64,000 bases of DNA from Sphingobacterium zeae. GTDB taxonomy: Bacteria > Bacteroidota > Bacteroidia > Sphingobacteriales > Sphingobacteriaceae. The DNA lies in contig NZ_JAUTBA010000001.1 in the NCBI RefSeq assembly GCF_030818895.1, positions 3,100,001 to 3,164,000 on the forward strand. Reading direction: 5' to 3'. Shown piece after piece: positions 17,275 to 26,591 of this stretch (position 1 is the stretch's first letter; each line of letters starts with the position of its first letter). The notes beneath the pieces are model-generated. The model was given only the letters and a program-made list of their open reading frames with translations, was not told the origin of the DNA and made no database searches. Position numbers and translations under genes: made by a program.

Positions 17275-18834
17275 ATGGATAAATTTTTATATGGCAGTGG
17301 GCATTTGACTTGTTCCACAGCCTTAGCAATAGCGAAAGGATTGGTTCGGGGAGTGATATCGTCGGACGTCAGGGAAAAGATCGATCAAAGCGCCAGTTAT
17401 GTCAGCAAAATAGTTGGGCGCGGCGAGGTCGTCTATGGGATCAACACGGGTTTCGGTCCGCTCTGTACCACACGCATCGATGCCGGTCAAACGCAATTAT
17501 TACAGGAAAATATTCTTAAAAGCCATGCGGTCGGTGTGGGTGAACCTATAAGCGATGATTTAGCTAAGTTGATGCTTATTCTTAAAATTCACGCGCTTTC
17601 TAAAGGATTTTCGGGTGTTCAATACAATACAATTGAGCGGATGATTTGGCATGTTGAGAACGATATCATTCCTATTGTGCCAAAACAAGGATCTGTGGGA
17701 GCGTCAGGTGATTTAGCCCCTTTGTCTCATTTATTTTTACCATTAATTGGTTTAGGAAAAGTCAGGGTGAAAGGGAATGTTGTGCATACAGCCGCCATTT
17801 TGGAAAAATACGGTATGGCTCCGATTCAATTAGGCGCAAAAGAAGGGCTGGCGCTGATCAATGGGACTCAATTTATGGCAGCGCATGGCGTTATCGGCGT
17901 CATTGAACTATATCGCATGCTTCAAAATGCCGATATTATTGCCTCTTTAATGATTGAAGGGTTAAATGGCTCTATAAAACCCTTCTTTTCGGAGCTACAT
18001 GAATTACGACCACATAAGGGAAATCGTTATGTTGCTGCAAGCATCTTCCATATGCTTCATGGATCAGCTATTTTGGAAAGTCACAAACACTGTTCCCGTG
18101 TGCAGGATCCTTATTCTTTGCGTTGTATTCCTCAAGTCCATGGCGCATCACGGAGCGCTTGGTTTCATTTAAAGGACACCATCGAAATTGAAATAAATGC
18201 AGTGACTGATAACCCTGTGATTATTAATGATGAACTTACGATTAGCGGTGGTAGCTTTCATGGGCAATCTATTGCATTACCTTTGGACTATGCCACACTG
18301 GCAGCGTCTGAAATTGGGAATATTTCCGATCGGAGGGTCTATTTGTCTTTAGAAGGCCAAACCAACGCTGTACCCAAATTGTTGATGAAATCAACTGGAC
18401 TTAATTCAGGATTTATGATCCTTCAATATAGCACGGCCGCCCTCGCAAGTGAGAATAAAGGACTCTGTTTTCCGGCGAGTGCCGATAGCATTCCAACTTC
18501 TTTAGGTCAAGAAGACCATGTGAGTATGGGATCTGTCTCCGGACGAAAACTTTTGCAGGTGATTGACAATGTTGACAAAATATTGAGCATTGAACTGTTG
18601 TGTGCCGCCCAAGCCAAAGATTATCATCAACCGTTAACATCAACTGCTGCACTGGAAGCTATCCATGAGAGCATCCGTCAGTCCATACCACATATTGAAT
18701 CGGACCAGCCAATGGAAGAGCTGCTGACCGAAGCGTTAAAATTGGTAAAATCAGGAGACCTTATTGCATTGCATGCTCAATATGCTGCTGGAGATATTGC
18801 TGCAGAACTGAAACAGCAATTTGAGTTGTTTTAA
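17275..18834 (+). CDS. hutH: Histidine ammonia-lyase
   Basis: 519 residues; removes ammonia from histidine to give urocanate, the first step of histidine degradation. The MIO cofactor triad Ala143-Ser144-Gly145 in GSVGASGDLAPLSHL lies at the position known for the family when counted from the ATG at 17275. An earlier in-frame TTG at 17254 is rejected because it falls in the promoter element. VQDPYSLRCIPQVHG and the C-terminal EDHVSMGS segments are also conserved. First gene of hutHIUG, 7 bases before hutI. Confidence 0.96.
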   Translation: MDKFLYGSGHLTCSTALAIAKGLVRGVISSDVREKIDQSASYVSKIVGRGEVVYGINTGFGPLCTTRIDAGQTQLLQENILKSHAVGVGEPISDDLAKLMLILKIHALSKGFSGVQYNTIERMIWHVENDIIPIVPKQGSVGASGDLAPLSHLFLPLIGLGKVRVKGNVVHTAAILEKYGMAPIQLGAKEGLALINGTQFMAAHGVIGVIELYRMLQNADIIASLMIEGLNGSIKPFFSELHELRPHKGNRYVAASIFHMLHGSAILESHKHCSRVQDPYSLRCIPQVHGASRSAWFHLKDTIEIEINAVTDNPVIINDELTISGGSFHGQSIALPLDYATLAASEIGNISDRRVYLSLEGQTNAVPKLLMKSTGLNSGFMILQYSTAALASENKGLCFPASADSIPTSLGQEDHVSMGSVSGRKLLQVIDNVDKILSIELLCAAQAKDYHQPLTSTAALEAIHESIRQSIPHIESDQPMEELLTEALKLVKSGDLIALHAQYAAGDIAAELKQQFELF

Positions 18835-18841
18835 ACTAAGA

Positions 18842-20093
18842 ATGATGAAAAAGGAGTTAAAATTAGTTGGGCCTTTTAGGCAAATATTAACCCTGTCAAA
18901 TATGCCGATAAAGGGGCCAATTGACGATAGCCAATTGTTTATTATTGATGAGGGGGGAATTTTAATTGCAGGAAACACGATAATGGATGTGGCAGCTTTT
19001 GATCAATTACAACAACAATGGGGGGCAGCAGGTGGATCTTATCCATATCGAGGGAGATCAGGTCGTTTTGCCAGGCTTTATTGACTGCCATACACATATT
19101 GCTTTCGCAGGCAGTCGTGCAAATGATTTCGCCCTTCGAAATGCCGGTTCAAGCTATCTGGAAATCGCGGCGGCAGGAGGGGGGATCTGGAGTACCGTAT
19201 CCCATACAAGGGATTGTGATGCCCGAGAATTGGTAGGCCTCACCATAGGGAGGGCACATTTACTATTGAAACAGGGGATCACAACGATCGAAGTTAAAAG
19301 CGGTTATGGACTTGACGTTGAACAAGAACTTAAATTATTGCGTGTCATCCGCGAATCAGATCGACAAATACAACCAGACCTTATCCCAACTTGTTTGGCA
19401 GCACATATGCTTCCGCGCGACTTCAATGGGTCTGCAAAAGATTATCTCCATATGCTGGCTGAAGTTCTGTTTCCGGCATTAAAATCCGAAAGGCTATCAA
19501 ATCGGATAGATGCATTTATCGAAAAAGCAGCTTTTCAGGGAGAAGACATTGTCGCTTATTTACAGAGAGCAAAAAATATGGGTTTTGATCTGACAATTCA
19601 TGCCGATCAGTTTACGACTTCTGGAAGCCAGATTGCGGTGGAACTGGGTGCTATATCTGCGGATCATCTTGAAGCATCAACAGCTTTTGAAATTGAACTT
19701 ATCGCACAGTCGGACACTGTCGCGGTGGCTTTACCTGCCGCTTCTATCGGATTGGGTTGCGGTTTTACACCTGCTAGAAAACTGTTAGATGCAGGCGCAT
19801 GCCTAGCCATAGGTAGTGATTGGAATCCGGGGTCTGCTCCGATGGGGCAGTTATTGACAAGTGCGACGATTTTGGCAGCAGCAGAAAAATTGACCAATGC
19901 TGAACTACTCGCGGCATTAACTTACCGTGCGGCGAAGGCATTGAACTTGTCTGACAGGGGAATTTTGGTGAAAGGAATGCGTGCAGATTTTAGTTTATTT
20001 AATACCGACAATTATCAGGATATTACATATTACCAAGGAAGTTTGCAGCCTACAGCGGTATGGAAAAATGGTATGGAAGTATTATCAATATAA
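18842..20093 (+). pseudogene. hutI: Imidazolonepropionase, frameshifted
   Basis: HutI hydrolyses imidazolonepropionate to formiminoglutamate. The N-terminal 60 residues (MMKKELKLVGPFRQILTL onward) are in one frame and the rest (HIEGDQVVLPGFIDCHTH onward) in another. The switch lies at a run of six G's, 19020-19025. With five G's the frame is restored and gives QQQWGQQVDLIHIEGDQVV, a normal HutI N-terminal domain junction. Metal and substrate motifs are intact after the break: DCHTHIAFAG, HADQF, SADHLEA and IGSDWNPGSAPM. Neighbouring hut genes are whole and correctly spaced. So either the G-run is a sequencing or assembly error, or histidine catabolism is broken (or phase-variable) at step three. 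Confidence 0.88.
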
Positions 20094-20097
20094 CATC

Positions 20098-22116
20098 ATG
20101 AAAGATACATTTAAGCGAGAGGTTGCGGAAGGCATTCCTACCACACTACCTCCAACGGTAGAGCGTGATCACACAATCAGCCACGCTCCCCGACGAAAGA
20201 ATATTCTTACGAAATCAGAAGAGATGCTAGCTATACGTAATGCTTTACGCTATTTCCCTAATCTCTGGCATGCCATTTTAGCGCCTGAATTTTTACAGGA
20301 GCTTCGCGACTATGGGCGAATTTATATGTACCGTTTTAGACCACAATACACAATGTATGCCCGACCAATAGCTGATTATCCGGCCTTAAGTAAGGAGGCG
20401 GCGGCAATTATGTTGATGATTCAGAACAACCTCGATCCTGCGGTCGCACAGCATCCGCACGAATTGATTACTTATGGTGGGAATGGAGCCGTATTTCAAA
20501 ATTGGGCTCAATATCGTCTTACTATGCAATATCTATCTCAAATGACTGATGAACAAACATTACATCTTTACAGTGGTCATCCGATGGGACTTTTTCCATC
20601 TTCAAAAGATGCTCCTCGTGTTGTGATAACCAATGGCATGATGATTCCAAACTATTCGAAACCGGATGACTGGGAACGTTTCAACGCGTTGGGCGTTACG
20701 CAATATGGACAGATGACAGCCGGCTCGTACATGTATATCGGCCCGCAGGGTATTGTGCATGGAACGACTATTACGGTTATGAATGCATTCCGGAAACATT
20801 TGGCGGTAGATGATACCATACAAGGTAAGGTTTTTTTGACTTCTGGACTGGGGGGAATGAGTGGAGCCCAGCCTAAAGCGGGTAATATTGCGGGATGCAT
20901 AACGGTATGCGCTGAAATAAACCCTGACGCAGCAAGAAAACGACATGAGCAGGGATGGGTTGACCAATTGATAGTGAGCATACAGGAGCTCGTTAGACAG
21001 GTAAAACGGGCAGTGGAACAAAAGAAAATAGTATCCTTTGCCTATATCGGTAACATAGTTGAAGTATGGGAGGCTTTCGATCGTGAAAATATCCACATTA
21101 CCGTAGGGTCTGATCAGACATCATTGCATAATCCGTGGTCCGGGGGATATTATCCCATGGGATTAACCTTTGATGAAGCAAATGTTTTATTGGCGAGTGA
21201 ACCGGACAAATTTAAGCAATGTGTGCGAGAAAGCTTGGTACGACATGTTGATGCGATCAATAAGCATGTGTGCAAAGGAACGTATTTCTTCGATTACGGA
21301 AATGCATTTCTTTTGGAAAGTAGCCGTGCCGGCGCAGCAGTCTGGAATGATAAAAAGGACCAATTCCGCTATCCGTCGTATGTGCAGGATATTCTTGGTC
21401 CCATGTGCTTTGATTACGGTTTTGGGCCATTCCGTTGGGTTTGCACCTCAGGGAGGGCTTCGGACCTGAGAAAATCTGACGAAATCGCCATGACCGTTTT
21501 AGACGATCTTCGAGCAGAAGCCCCCTTAGAAATTCAGCAGCAGCTGCAAGATAATATACAATGGATTAAAGAAGCTGAGAAAAATAGACTCGTCGTCGGT
21601 TCTCAGGCGCGCATCTTATATGCCGATTCCATTGGACGTATTGCTATTGCAAAGGCCTTTAACGAAGCGGTAAAAACTGGTTTATTTGAAGGGCCGATTG
21701 TTTTGGGTAGAGACCACCACGACGTTAGCGGAACAGACTCCCCTTATCGGGAAACCAGCAATATTTATGATGGAAGTCAATACACAGCGGATATGGCTAT
21801 TCATAACGTCATTGGAGATAGCTTTCGAGGCGCGACTTGGGTTTCTATCCACAATGGCGGTGGCGTCGGGTGGGGAGAAGTAATCAACGGTGGCTTTGGC
21901 CTCCTGTTAGATGGTTCAGACGAAGTGGTTGTTAAATTGGAAAAAATGTTATTTTTTGATGTGAATAATGGGATTGCTAGACGTGCCTGGGCTAGAAACA
22001 AGGAGGCAAACCAGGCGCTAGGCCGTGCGATGGAAGGAAATGTTAAATTATTAGTTACCCGTGCGCATCTTGTTGATGACCAAATTATTGAACAATTATT
22101 TGATGTGAACGAATGA
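20098..22116 (+). CDS. hutU: Urocanate hydratase
   Basis: 672 residues from ATG at 20098, 4 bases after hutI. It hydrates urocanate to imidazolonepropionate using tightly bound NAD+. The Rossmann motif appears as GLGGMSGAQPKAGNIAG, and other family segments are TSLHNPWSGGYYPMG, FDYGNAFLLESSRAG and DYGFGPFRWVCTSG. It is the long form found in Bacteroidota, more than 100 residues longer than the proteobacterial enzyme. Its stop overlaps the hutG start by four bases (ATGA), implying coupled translation. Confidence 0.95.
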   Translation: MKDTFKREVAEGIPTTLPPTVERDHTISHAPRRKNILTKSEEMLAIRNALRYFPNLWHAILAPEFLQELRDYGRIYMYRFRPQYTMYARPIADYPALSKEAAAIMLMIQNNLDPAVAQHPHELITYGGNGAVFQNWAQYRLTMQYLSQMTDEQTLHLYSGHPMGLFPSSKDAPRVVITNGMMIPNYSKPDDWERFNALGVTQYGQMTAGSYMYIGPQGIVHGTTITVMNAFRKHLAVDDTIQGKVFLTSGLGGMSGAQPKAGNIAGCITVCAEINPDAARKRHEQGWVDQLIVSIQELVRQVKRAVEQKKIVSFAYIGNIVEVWEAFDRENIHITVGSDQTSLHNPWSGGYYPMGLTFDEANVLLASEPDKFKQCVRESLVRHVDAINKHVCKGTYFFDYGNAFLLESSRAGAAVWNDKKDQFRYPSYVQDILGPMCFDYGFGPFRWVCTSGRASDLRKSDEIAMTVLDDLRAEAPLEIQQQLQDNIQWIKEAEKNRLVVGSQARILYADSIGRIAIAKAFNEAVKTGLFEGPIVLGRDHHDVSGTDSPYRETSNIYDGSQYTADMAIHNVIGDSFRGATWVSIHNGGGVGWGEVINGGFGLLLDGSDEVVVKLEKMLFFDVNNGIARRAWARNKEANQALGRAMEGNVKLLVTRAHLVDDQIIEQLFDVNE

Positions 22117-23117
22117 AACGCTTGTTGAATGATCCTGAAATATATAGCAAAGGCGACCAAGCTGTTTGGAAAGGACGTGTAGATGGTCAGAGTCGCGAAT
22201 GGATGCGCTGGCATCAAGTAATGAATTGTGTTGACCTTCATGAACCATCCGATTTGGAACAAGCCATCGCTTTTCTTGGATGCTGTAGTGATGAAGGCGT
22301 TGCACGAAATCAGGGACGAGTAGGAGCAAAAGATGGCCCTGCCGTACTTCGGAATGTATTGGCCAACCTTCCTGTTTATTTTCCAGATAAACTTAAACTT
22401 AATGATTGCGGTGACATCATATTAAAAGACAATGATTTAGAATCATGTCAGGAACATTTGGGGGCTGCTTTGAAAATTATTCTCGAACGAGAAGGATTTC
22501 CCGTCATATTAGGCGGAGGTCATGAAATTACCTACGGCCATTATCTAGGGGTTAGTCAATATCTAAAAAACGTGAATGAAAGTTTAGGTATCATTAATTT
22601 GGATGCGCATTTAGATATTCGTGCCTTACAGGATGGCAAAGGAAATTCTGGAACGGGATTCTATCAAATTGAACAGGATCAATCGGCAGCAGGTCTGCCT
22701 TTTCATTACTTAGCAATCGGAATTCAGGAAATAAGCAATACCAAGGGATTACTAAATTATGCTTGCGAAAAGAATGTAAAGATTATAGAACGCGATAGTT
22801 TGGTCAATGAGAAACTTGATGAGATTCGGGACAAAATAATTGGTTTTTCCAAATTGGTGGATTATGTGTATTTAACCATAGATCTTGATGCCTTTTCTTC
22901 AGCCTATGCCCCTGGAGTGAGTGCATCGGCATATAATGGCATAGTCCCAGATCAGCTATTTTTTATGATCTACGATTTTCTTTTGGATCTACCTAATCTG
23001 CGATCTGTCGATTTGGCTGAATTAAATCCGCATTTTGATATTGATTCGAGGACAGCCAAATTAGCGGCTGATCTACTATTTAAGCTGGTAAATAAATTAG
23101 CAGCGAAGATTGAATAA
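22113..23117 (+). CDS. hutG: Formimidoylglutamase (arginase family)
   Basis: 334 residues of the ureohydrolase fold. Dimanganese ligands are visible in GGGHEITYGH, NLDAHLDIR and TIDLDAFSSAYAPG. Being last in hutHIUG, it most likely hydrolyses formiminoglutamate to glutamate and formamide. Start overlaps the hutU stop (ATGA). No formiminotransferase gene is present, so this is the direct route. Confidence 0.92.
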   Translation: MKRLLNDPEIYSKGDQAVWKGRVDGQSREWMRWHQVMNCVDLHEPSDLEQAIAFLGCCSDEGVARNQGRVGAKDGPAVLRNVLANLPVYFPDKLKLNDCGDIILKDNDLESCQEHLGAALKIILEREGFPVILGGGHEITYGHYLGVSQYLKNVNESLGIINLDAHLDIRALQDGKGNSGTGFYQIEQDQSAAGLPFHYLAIGIQEISNTKGLLNYACEKNVKIIERDSLVNEKLDEIRDKIIGFSKLVDYVYLTIDLDAFSSAYAPGVSASAYNGIVPDQLFFMIYDFLLDLPNLRSVDLAELNPHFDIDSRTAKLAADLLFKLVNKLAAKIE

Positions 23118-23237
23118 ACACCGTAAAGCACGTTAGACAGTTACTCTCACGGTAGTCTAAGGAACGGCCGGGCCATAAAGATATATCCTGTTTTGTAAAA
23201 GTTTACGGATATTATTTTCTGTAGCTAATATTTTTAG

Positions 23238-23245
23238 TATATTTG
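23238..23245 (+). promoter_or_regulatory. Promoter -7 element, near-leaderless
   Basis: TATATTTG matches TAnnTTTG and ends 9 bases before the ATG at 23255, so the mRNA would have almost no 5' leader. Confidence 0.45.
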
Positions 23246-23254
23246 CTTTGTGTT

Positions 23255-24715
23255 ATGAGTGTAAATCAAAGCAAAAAACAAGAGTTTGCCATCGTGGATA
23301 TAGAGACTACAGGTGGCCATGCAAAATCGAGTCGGATCACAGAGGTTGCTATTGTTATTCATGATGGTAACCAAGTTCTTGAACGCTGGGAAACATTAGT
23401 AAATCCAGGAAAGGAAATTCCTAACTCCATTTTTGCGCTTACTGGCATCAATAATGACATGGTAAAGGATGCTCCAACATTTGAGGAAGTTGCCGAGCGC
23501 ATTTATGGAATGCTTAAAGACCGTATCTTTGTTGCGCATAATGTCAATTTTGATTACTCATTCATCCGTTTTCAGCTGCATGAATCGGGATTCGAATGGT
23601 CAGCGATAAAATTATGTACAGTACGCTATGCGCGAAAAATAAAGCCGGGGTTATTATCCTATAGTTTGGGACGTCTATGCGATTATTTAGATATACCGAT
23701 AGAAAATAGGCATCGTGCAGGTGGCGACGCCGATGCAACTGCTATTCTTTTTGCTTATTTGAAAGTTCTGGATACTGAACAGATCTTTCAGGATATGATT
23801 AAACACAAGGCGATAGATCAACGTTTTCCGCCACACTTAAATCCGTTAGCGTATGAACAATTGCCGAATGAGGCTGGAGTCTACTATTTTCACGACAAAG
23901 ATGGAAAAGTAATTTATGTGGGAAAGGCTGTAAATATCAAAAAACGGGTATTATCCCATTTTACTGGAAATAACATTCAAGCCCAAAGGCAAAATTTTTT
24001 AAAGGAAATTCATCATATCAGTTACGAATGCTGTGGGACAGAGCTTATGGCGCTACTTTTGGAATGCGCGGAGATTAAACGGTTTTGGCCAAAATACAAT
24101 AGGGCACTGAAACGGTACGAACCTAAGTTCGGATTGTTTTCCTATGAAGATCAAAACGGATACCTTCATCTTGCCATTGGTAAGACAAATAGGGGACAGA
24201 CATGTATTCAAGTCTTCCAGCGTGAATACGATGCAATTCAGTTACTCCAAACATTTATCCAACAAGATGCTATTAATCCGCAATTCTGTCAGTTTGGGCA
24301 AGCCAGTTTGTCAACAAAGTCCATTAAGAAGGATGTATTGCCCGATCGCGACTTACACAATACCAGAATTGAACGCTGTATTGAGGAGTGGTTGGTGCAA
24401 CGTCCATCGTATGTACTGATCGATAAGGGACGTCATTGTGAAGAGAAAAGCTGTATTGTTATTGAAAATGGTACTTTCTATGGCATGGGCTATATTGATC
24501 AATACTATCAAAATTATGGTTTTGAAGATTTAAAAGCACATGTTAAAAGATATCCGAGTAATCATTACATGCTGGAATTAGTCAAAATGGCAGCAGCAAG
24601 GCATCCTGCTAAAATACATTTTTTAACAGAATCGACTTTTTTACCAAATACTGCTGCCGAACCGGATTTCCATTATGAAAAGTTAGAGCCAAATAGTCTT
24701 TTCAACTTTAGCTAA
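23255..24715 (+). CDS. DEDD exonuclease fused to GIY-YIG nuclease
   Basis: 486 residues. The N-terminal half is a DnaQ-like 3'-5' exonuclease: VDIETTGG (ExoI), VAHNVNFDYSFI (ExoII) and HRAGGDADAT (ExoIII, DEDDh type). From about residue 205 a UvrC/Cho-like GIY-YIG domain follows: AGVYYFHDKDGKVIYVGKA with KKRVLSHF. The C-terminal third is unassigned. Fusions of this kind are known in Actinobacteria and Bacteroidota and are often annotated as DNA polymerase III epsilon, but this is a repair nuclease rather than a replicative proofreader. The ATG at 23255 is preferred to an upstream TTG. Stand-alone transcription unit. Confidence 0.93.
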   Translation: MSVNQSKKQEFAIVDIETTGGHAKSSRITEVAIVIHDGNQVLERWETLVNPGKEIPNSIFALTGINNDMVKDAPTFEEVAERIYGMLKDRIFVAHNVNFDYSFIRFQLHESGFEWSAIKLCTVRYARKIKPGLLSYSLGRLCDYLDIPIENRHRAGGDADATAILFAYLKVLDTEQIFQDMIKHKAIDQRFPPHLNPLAYEQLPNEAGVYYFHDKDGKVIYVGKAVNIKKRVLSHFTGNNIQAQRQNFLKEIHHISYECCGTELMALLLECAEIKRFWPKYNRALKRYEPKFGLFSYEDQNGYLHLAIGKTNRGQTCIQVFQREYDAIQLLQTFIQQDAINPQFCQFGQASLSTKSIKKDVLPDRDLHNTRIERCIEEWLVQRPSYVLIDKGRHCEEKSCIVIENGTFYGMGYIDQYYQNYGFEDLKAHVKRYPSNHYMLELVKMAAARHPAKIHFLTESTFLPNTAAEPDFHYEKLEPNSLFNFS

Positions 24716-24882
24716 TTGTCTATACTTGGTATCGTAGTCATTTTCTTAGATTTTGGTCATCTTAATCTCAATTATTTGTTAAAGAAATGTGAAATAAAAA
24801 ATTGTAGATTATAATGGTCCGATAATTGAAATGTGTTTATTAGTAAAGACTTTTCATAATTTAGGTTAATAATTGGTTAGTT

Positions 24883-24911
24883 AAAACCTGAGGTTCCCAA
24901 CCTCAGGTTTT
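24883..24911 (+). terminator. Strong terminator
   Basis: A perfect 13-bp stem (24883-24895 with 24899-24911) around a 3-base loop, followed by a T-rich run. It lies 168 bases after the exonuclease gene. Confidence 0.85.
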
Positions 24912-24994
24912 TCTTTTTTTACTCCTTTTGGAACTAGCATTCATTTAAAACATGCAGGAGGATACGAGCTACGAAATTTGACCTTTCGACACTA

Positions 24995-25027
24995 CTTGTT
25001 CAGTGCTTGTTCAGTGCTTGTTCAGTG
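24995..25027 (+). repeat. Three tandem 11-base repeats
   Basis: CTTGTTCAGTG occurs three times in perfect tandem (24995-25005, 25006-25016, 25017-25027), followed by the similar ATGACTCAGTA. Confidence 0.9.
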
Positions 25028-25331
25028 ATGACTCAGTATCCACTGTATAATCATTGACTGATTACTGTCTAAAAATTGAATTAAAAATGAGCCAAGGGAC
25101 AAGGTGTAGTTTTTTGCGTCAAACAACTTTTTATTTAATACAAAAAGGTTTTAATCGCATGTATGTCAGTTAAATAACATTTGTCCCCGTTTTGTCCCCC
25201 TAAGTTTTTTCTCTATATAGTTAGTTTAAGCTACTTTAGTATTCGTATACTGTAACCGGCGAAATAGTAAAACAAAGATGGGGCGTTTTCTTAAAGTAGC
25301 TGCGGTATATCTTATCCATATCTTTATATAT

Positions 25332-25353
25332 AAAAAGGGCCTTGGCCCTTTTT
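25332..25353. terminator. Bidirectional terminator
   Basis: A 9-10-bp stem AAAAAGGGCC/GGCCCTTTTT with a tight loop; eight T's follow on the + strand. It can end the minus-strand acyltransferase transcript; on the + strand there is no gene for it to serve. Confidence 0.8.
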
Positions 25354-25400
25354 TTTATTTCTAATCCAGATCGCTTATTTTACCCTAAAGGTACCTTGAC

Positions 25401-26522
25401 CTAGATTTTGATATAGATCTTTTTCTTTCGTAAGTAATAGGCGATCAACCAATTCAAAGCGACAAATAGCAATGCAAATAGGGCGGAGGATAATTGTTGA
25501 TTCTGCCAACTGCCAAACAGGATATTGTAGCTAAAGTCCCAGAGATTTTGCTGGGAGACCCCTATGAGGATAAATGAGCAAATCGTTGGGATCAGCCCAC
25601 TTATACAGTAAATAAGTAGTGTATTCTTGCCGAAATCATCAAAGATAATATAAAATAATCTGTTGACTTTTTGAAATTCAATAAGGTATATCAATATACA
25701 TAGGAAGGATAGAGCAATACCAGTGGTAAATAGGCAATAACTACTTGTCCAGATTTTCTTATTGAGTGGGAAGAAGAACGACCAGATATAACCGGCAAAA
25801 ATAAAAGATAGACCGACCAACAGTAGCACGTTCAGCTCCCTCTTACCCCTCAATTTTTGAATAATGTATTTACCTGCGATATAACCAAATAAGGTTTGAC
25901 TTATGGCTGGGAATACGCTCCAAATGTCTTCAGGATCAAACGCTGTTCCTTCACCATGATAGAGATGAGAGGCTCCGAACATACTAATATCAAGTTTGGT
26001 TCCGAACCAACCGTCCAAACTATAAGGGTCTGATGGATTACTATAGTAGCAAATCAGCCAATAGCACAAAAGAAATACCGCGCTGACTATTAACGCACCT
26101 TTATCTTTAAAATAATATACTAACATAGCGCAACTGAAATAACAGATAGCGATACGTTGCAATACGCCGAAATACCTATACTTGGCAAATGGAATCCACT
26201 CGAGCTGGTGAAGACTATTCCATTCTACAAAAGGAAAAACATTTAAAAACAGACCGAGTAGAAAAAGGATGATTGTTCTTTTGACAATTTTATTCCAGTA
26301 TAGTCCTGGTGCCAGCTGATCGCTATTTTTTAAAGAAAATGCCATCGAGTTTCCAACAGCAAATAAGAAAAATGGAAATATAAGATCTGTAAACGTACAT
26401 CCATGCCAGATGGAGTGTTCAAGTTGCGGAAACACATGATGATAGTTGCCGGGATTATTGACGAGAATCATAGCCGCGAGTGTAAACCCACGGAAAATAT
26501 CCAGTGATTTAAAACGAGTCAT
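25401..26522 (-). CDS. DUF5009/NagX-like membrane acyltransferase
   Basis: About 373 residues from the ATG at 26522 (MTRFKSLDIFRGFTLAAMIL); the longer in-frame start is less likely. About ten membrane helices. Conserved opening RFKSLDIFRGFT...LVNNPG and HSIWHGCTFTDLIFPFFLFAVG match the heparan-alpha-glucosaminide N-acetyltransferase-like group (DUF1624/DUF5009). Relatives called NagX are linked to N-acetylglucosamine use in other bacteria. Here it follows the SusC/SusD pair, separated by a hairpin, which hints that the locus handles an amino-sugar glycan; that is inference. Confidence 0.85.
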   Translation of the reverse strand: MTRFKSLDIFRGFTLAAMILVNNPGNYHHVFPQLEHSIWHGCTFTDLIFPFFLFAVGNSMAFSLKNSDQLAPGLYWNKIVKRTIILFLLGLFLNVFPFVEWNSLHQLEWIPFAKYRYFGVLQRIAICYFSCAMLVYYFKDKGALIVSAVFLLCYWLICYYSNPSDPYSLDGWFGTKLDISMFGASHLYHGEGTAFDPEDIWSVFPAISQTLFGYIAGKYIIQKLRGKRELNVLLLVGLSFIFAGYIWSFFFPLNKKIWTSSYCLFTTGIALSFLCILIYLIEFQKVNRLFYIIFDDFGKNTLLIYCISGLIPTICSFILIGVSQQNLWDFSYNILFGSWQNQQLSSALFALLFVALNWLIAYYLRKKKIYIKI

Positions 26523-26544
26523 AATAAAGTATATTTGTAAAGAA

Positions 26545-26578
26545 AGGCTGTTCAAGGAATTAATCCTTTGAACAGCCT
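26545..26578 (-). terminator. Hairpin between SusD and acyltransferase
   Basis: Arms AGGCTGTTCAA (26545-26555) and TTGAACAGCCT (26568-26578) pair perfectly; on the minus strand a TTTCTTT follows. Likely a partial terminator that lowers expression of the last gene. Confidence 0.7.
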
Positions 26579-26591
26579 ATGCTTGGTCTAA

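Larger units (their letters stand above)
24716..25400. other. 685-base non-coding gap with repeats and orphan terminators
   Basis: No credible gene. It contains a terminator at 24883-24911, a triple 11-base direct repeat at 24995-25027, two GTCCCC-bearing motifs (TTTGTCCCC and TTTTGTCCCCC) at about 25179-25200, an inverted pair AGCTACTTTA (25229-25238) / TAAAGTAGCT (25292-25301), and a T8-tailed hairpin at 25332-25353. The last two could delimit a small + strand RNA of about 130 nt. The GTCCCC motifs might be an integration scar; both ideas are weak. Confidence 0.4.

Noticed and set aside
18987..20093. hutI starting at an ATG at 18987
   Set aside because: The first residues (MWQLLINYNNNGG) do not resemble HutI, while the N-terminal strand of the family is present in the other frame from 18842.
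24716..25400. CRISPR array
   Set aside because: The 11-base units are directly adjacent with no spacers and no cas genes are present in the window.
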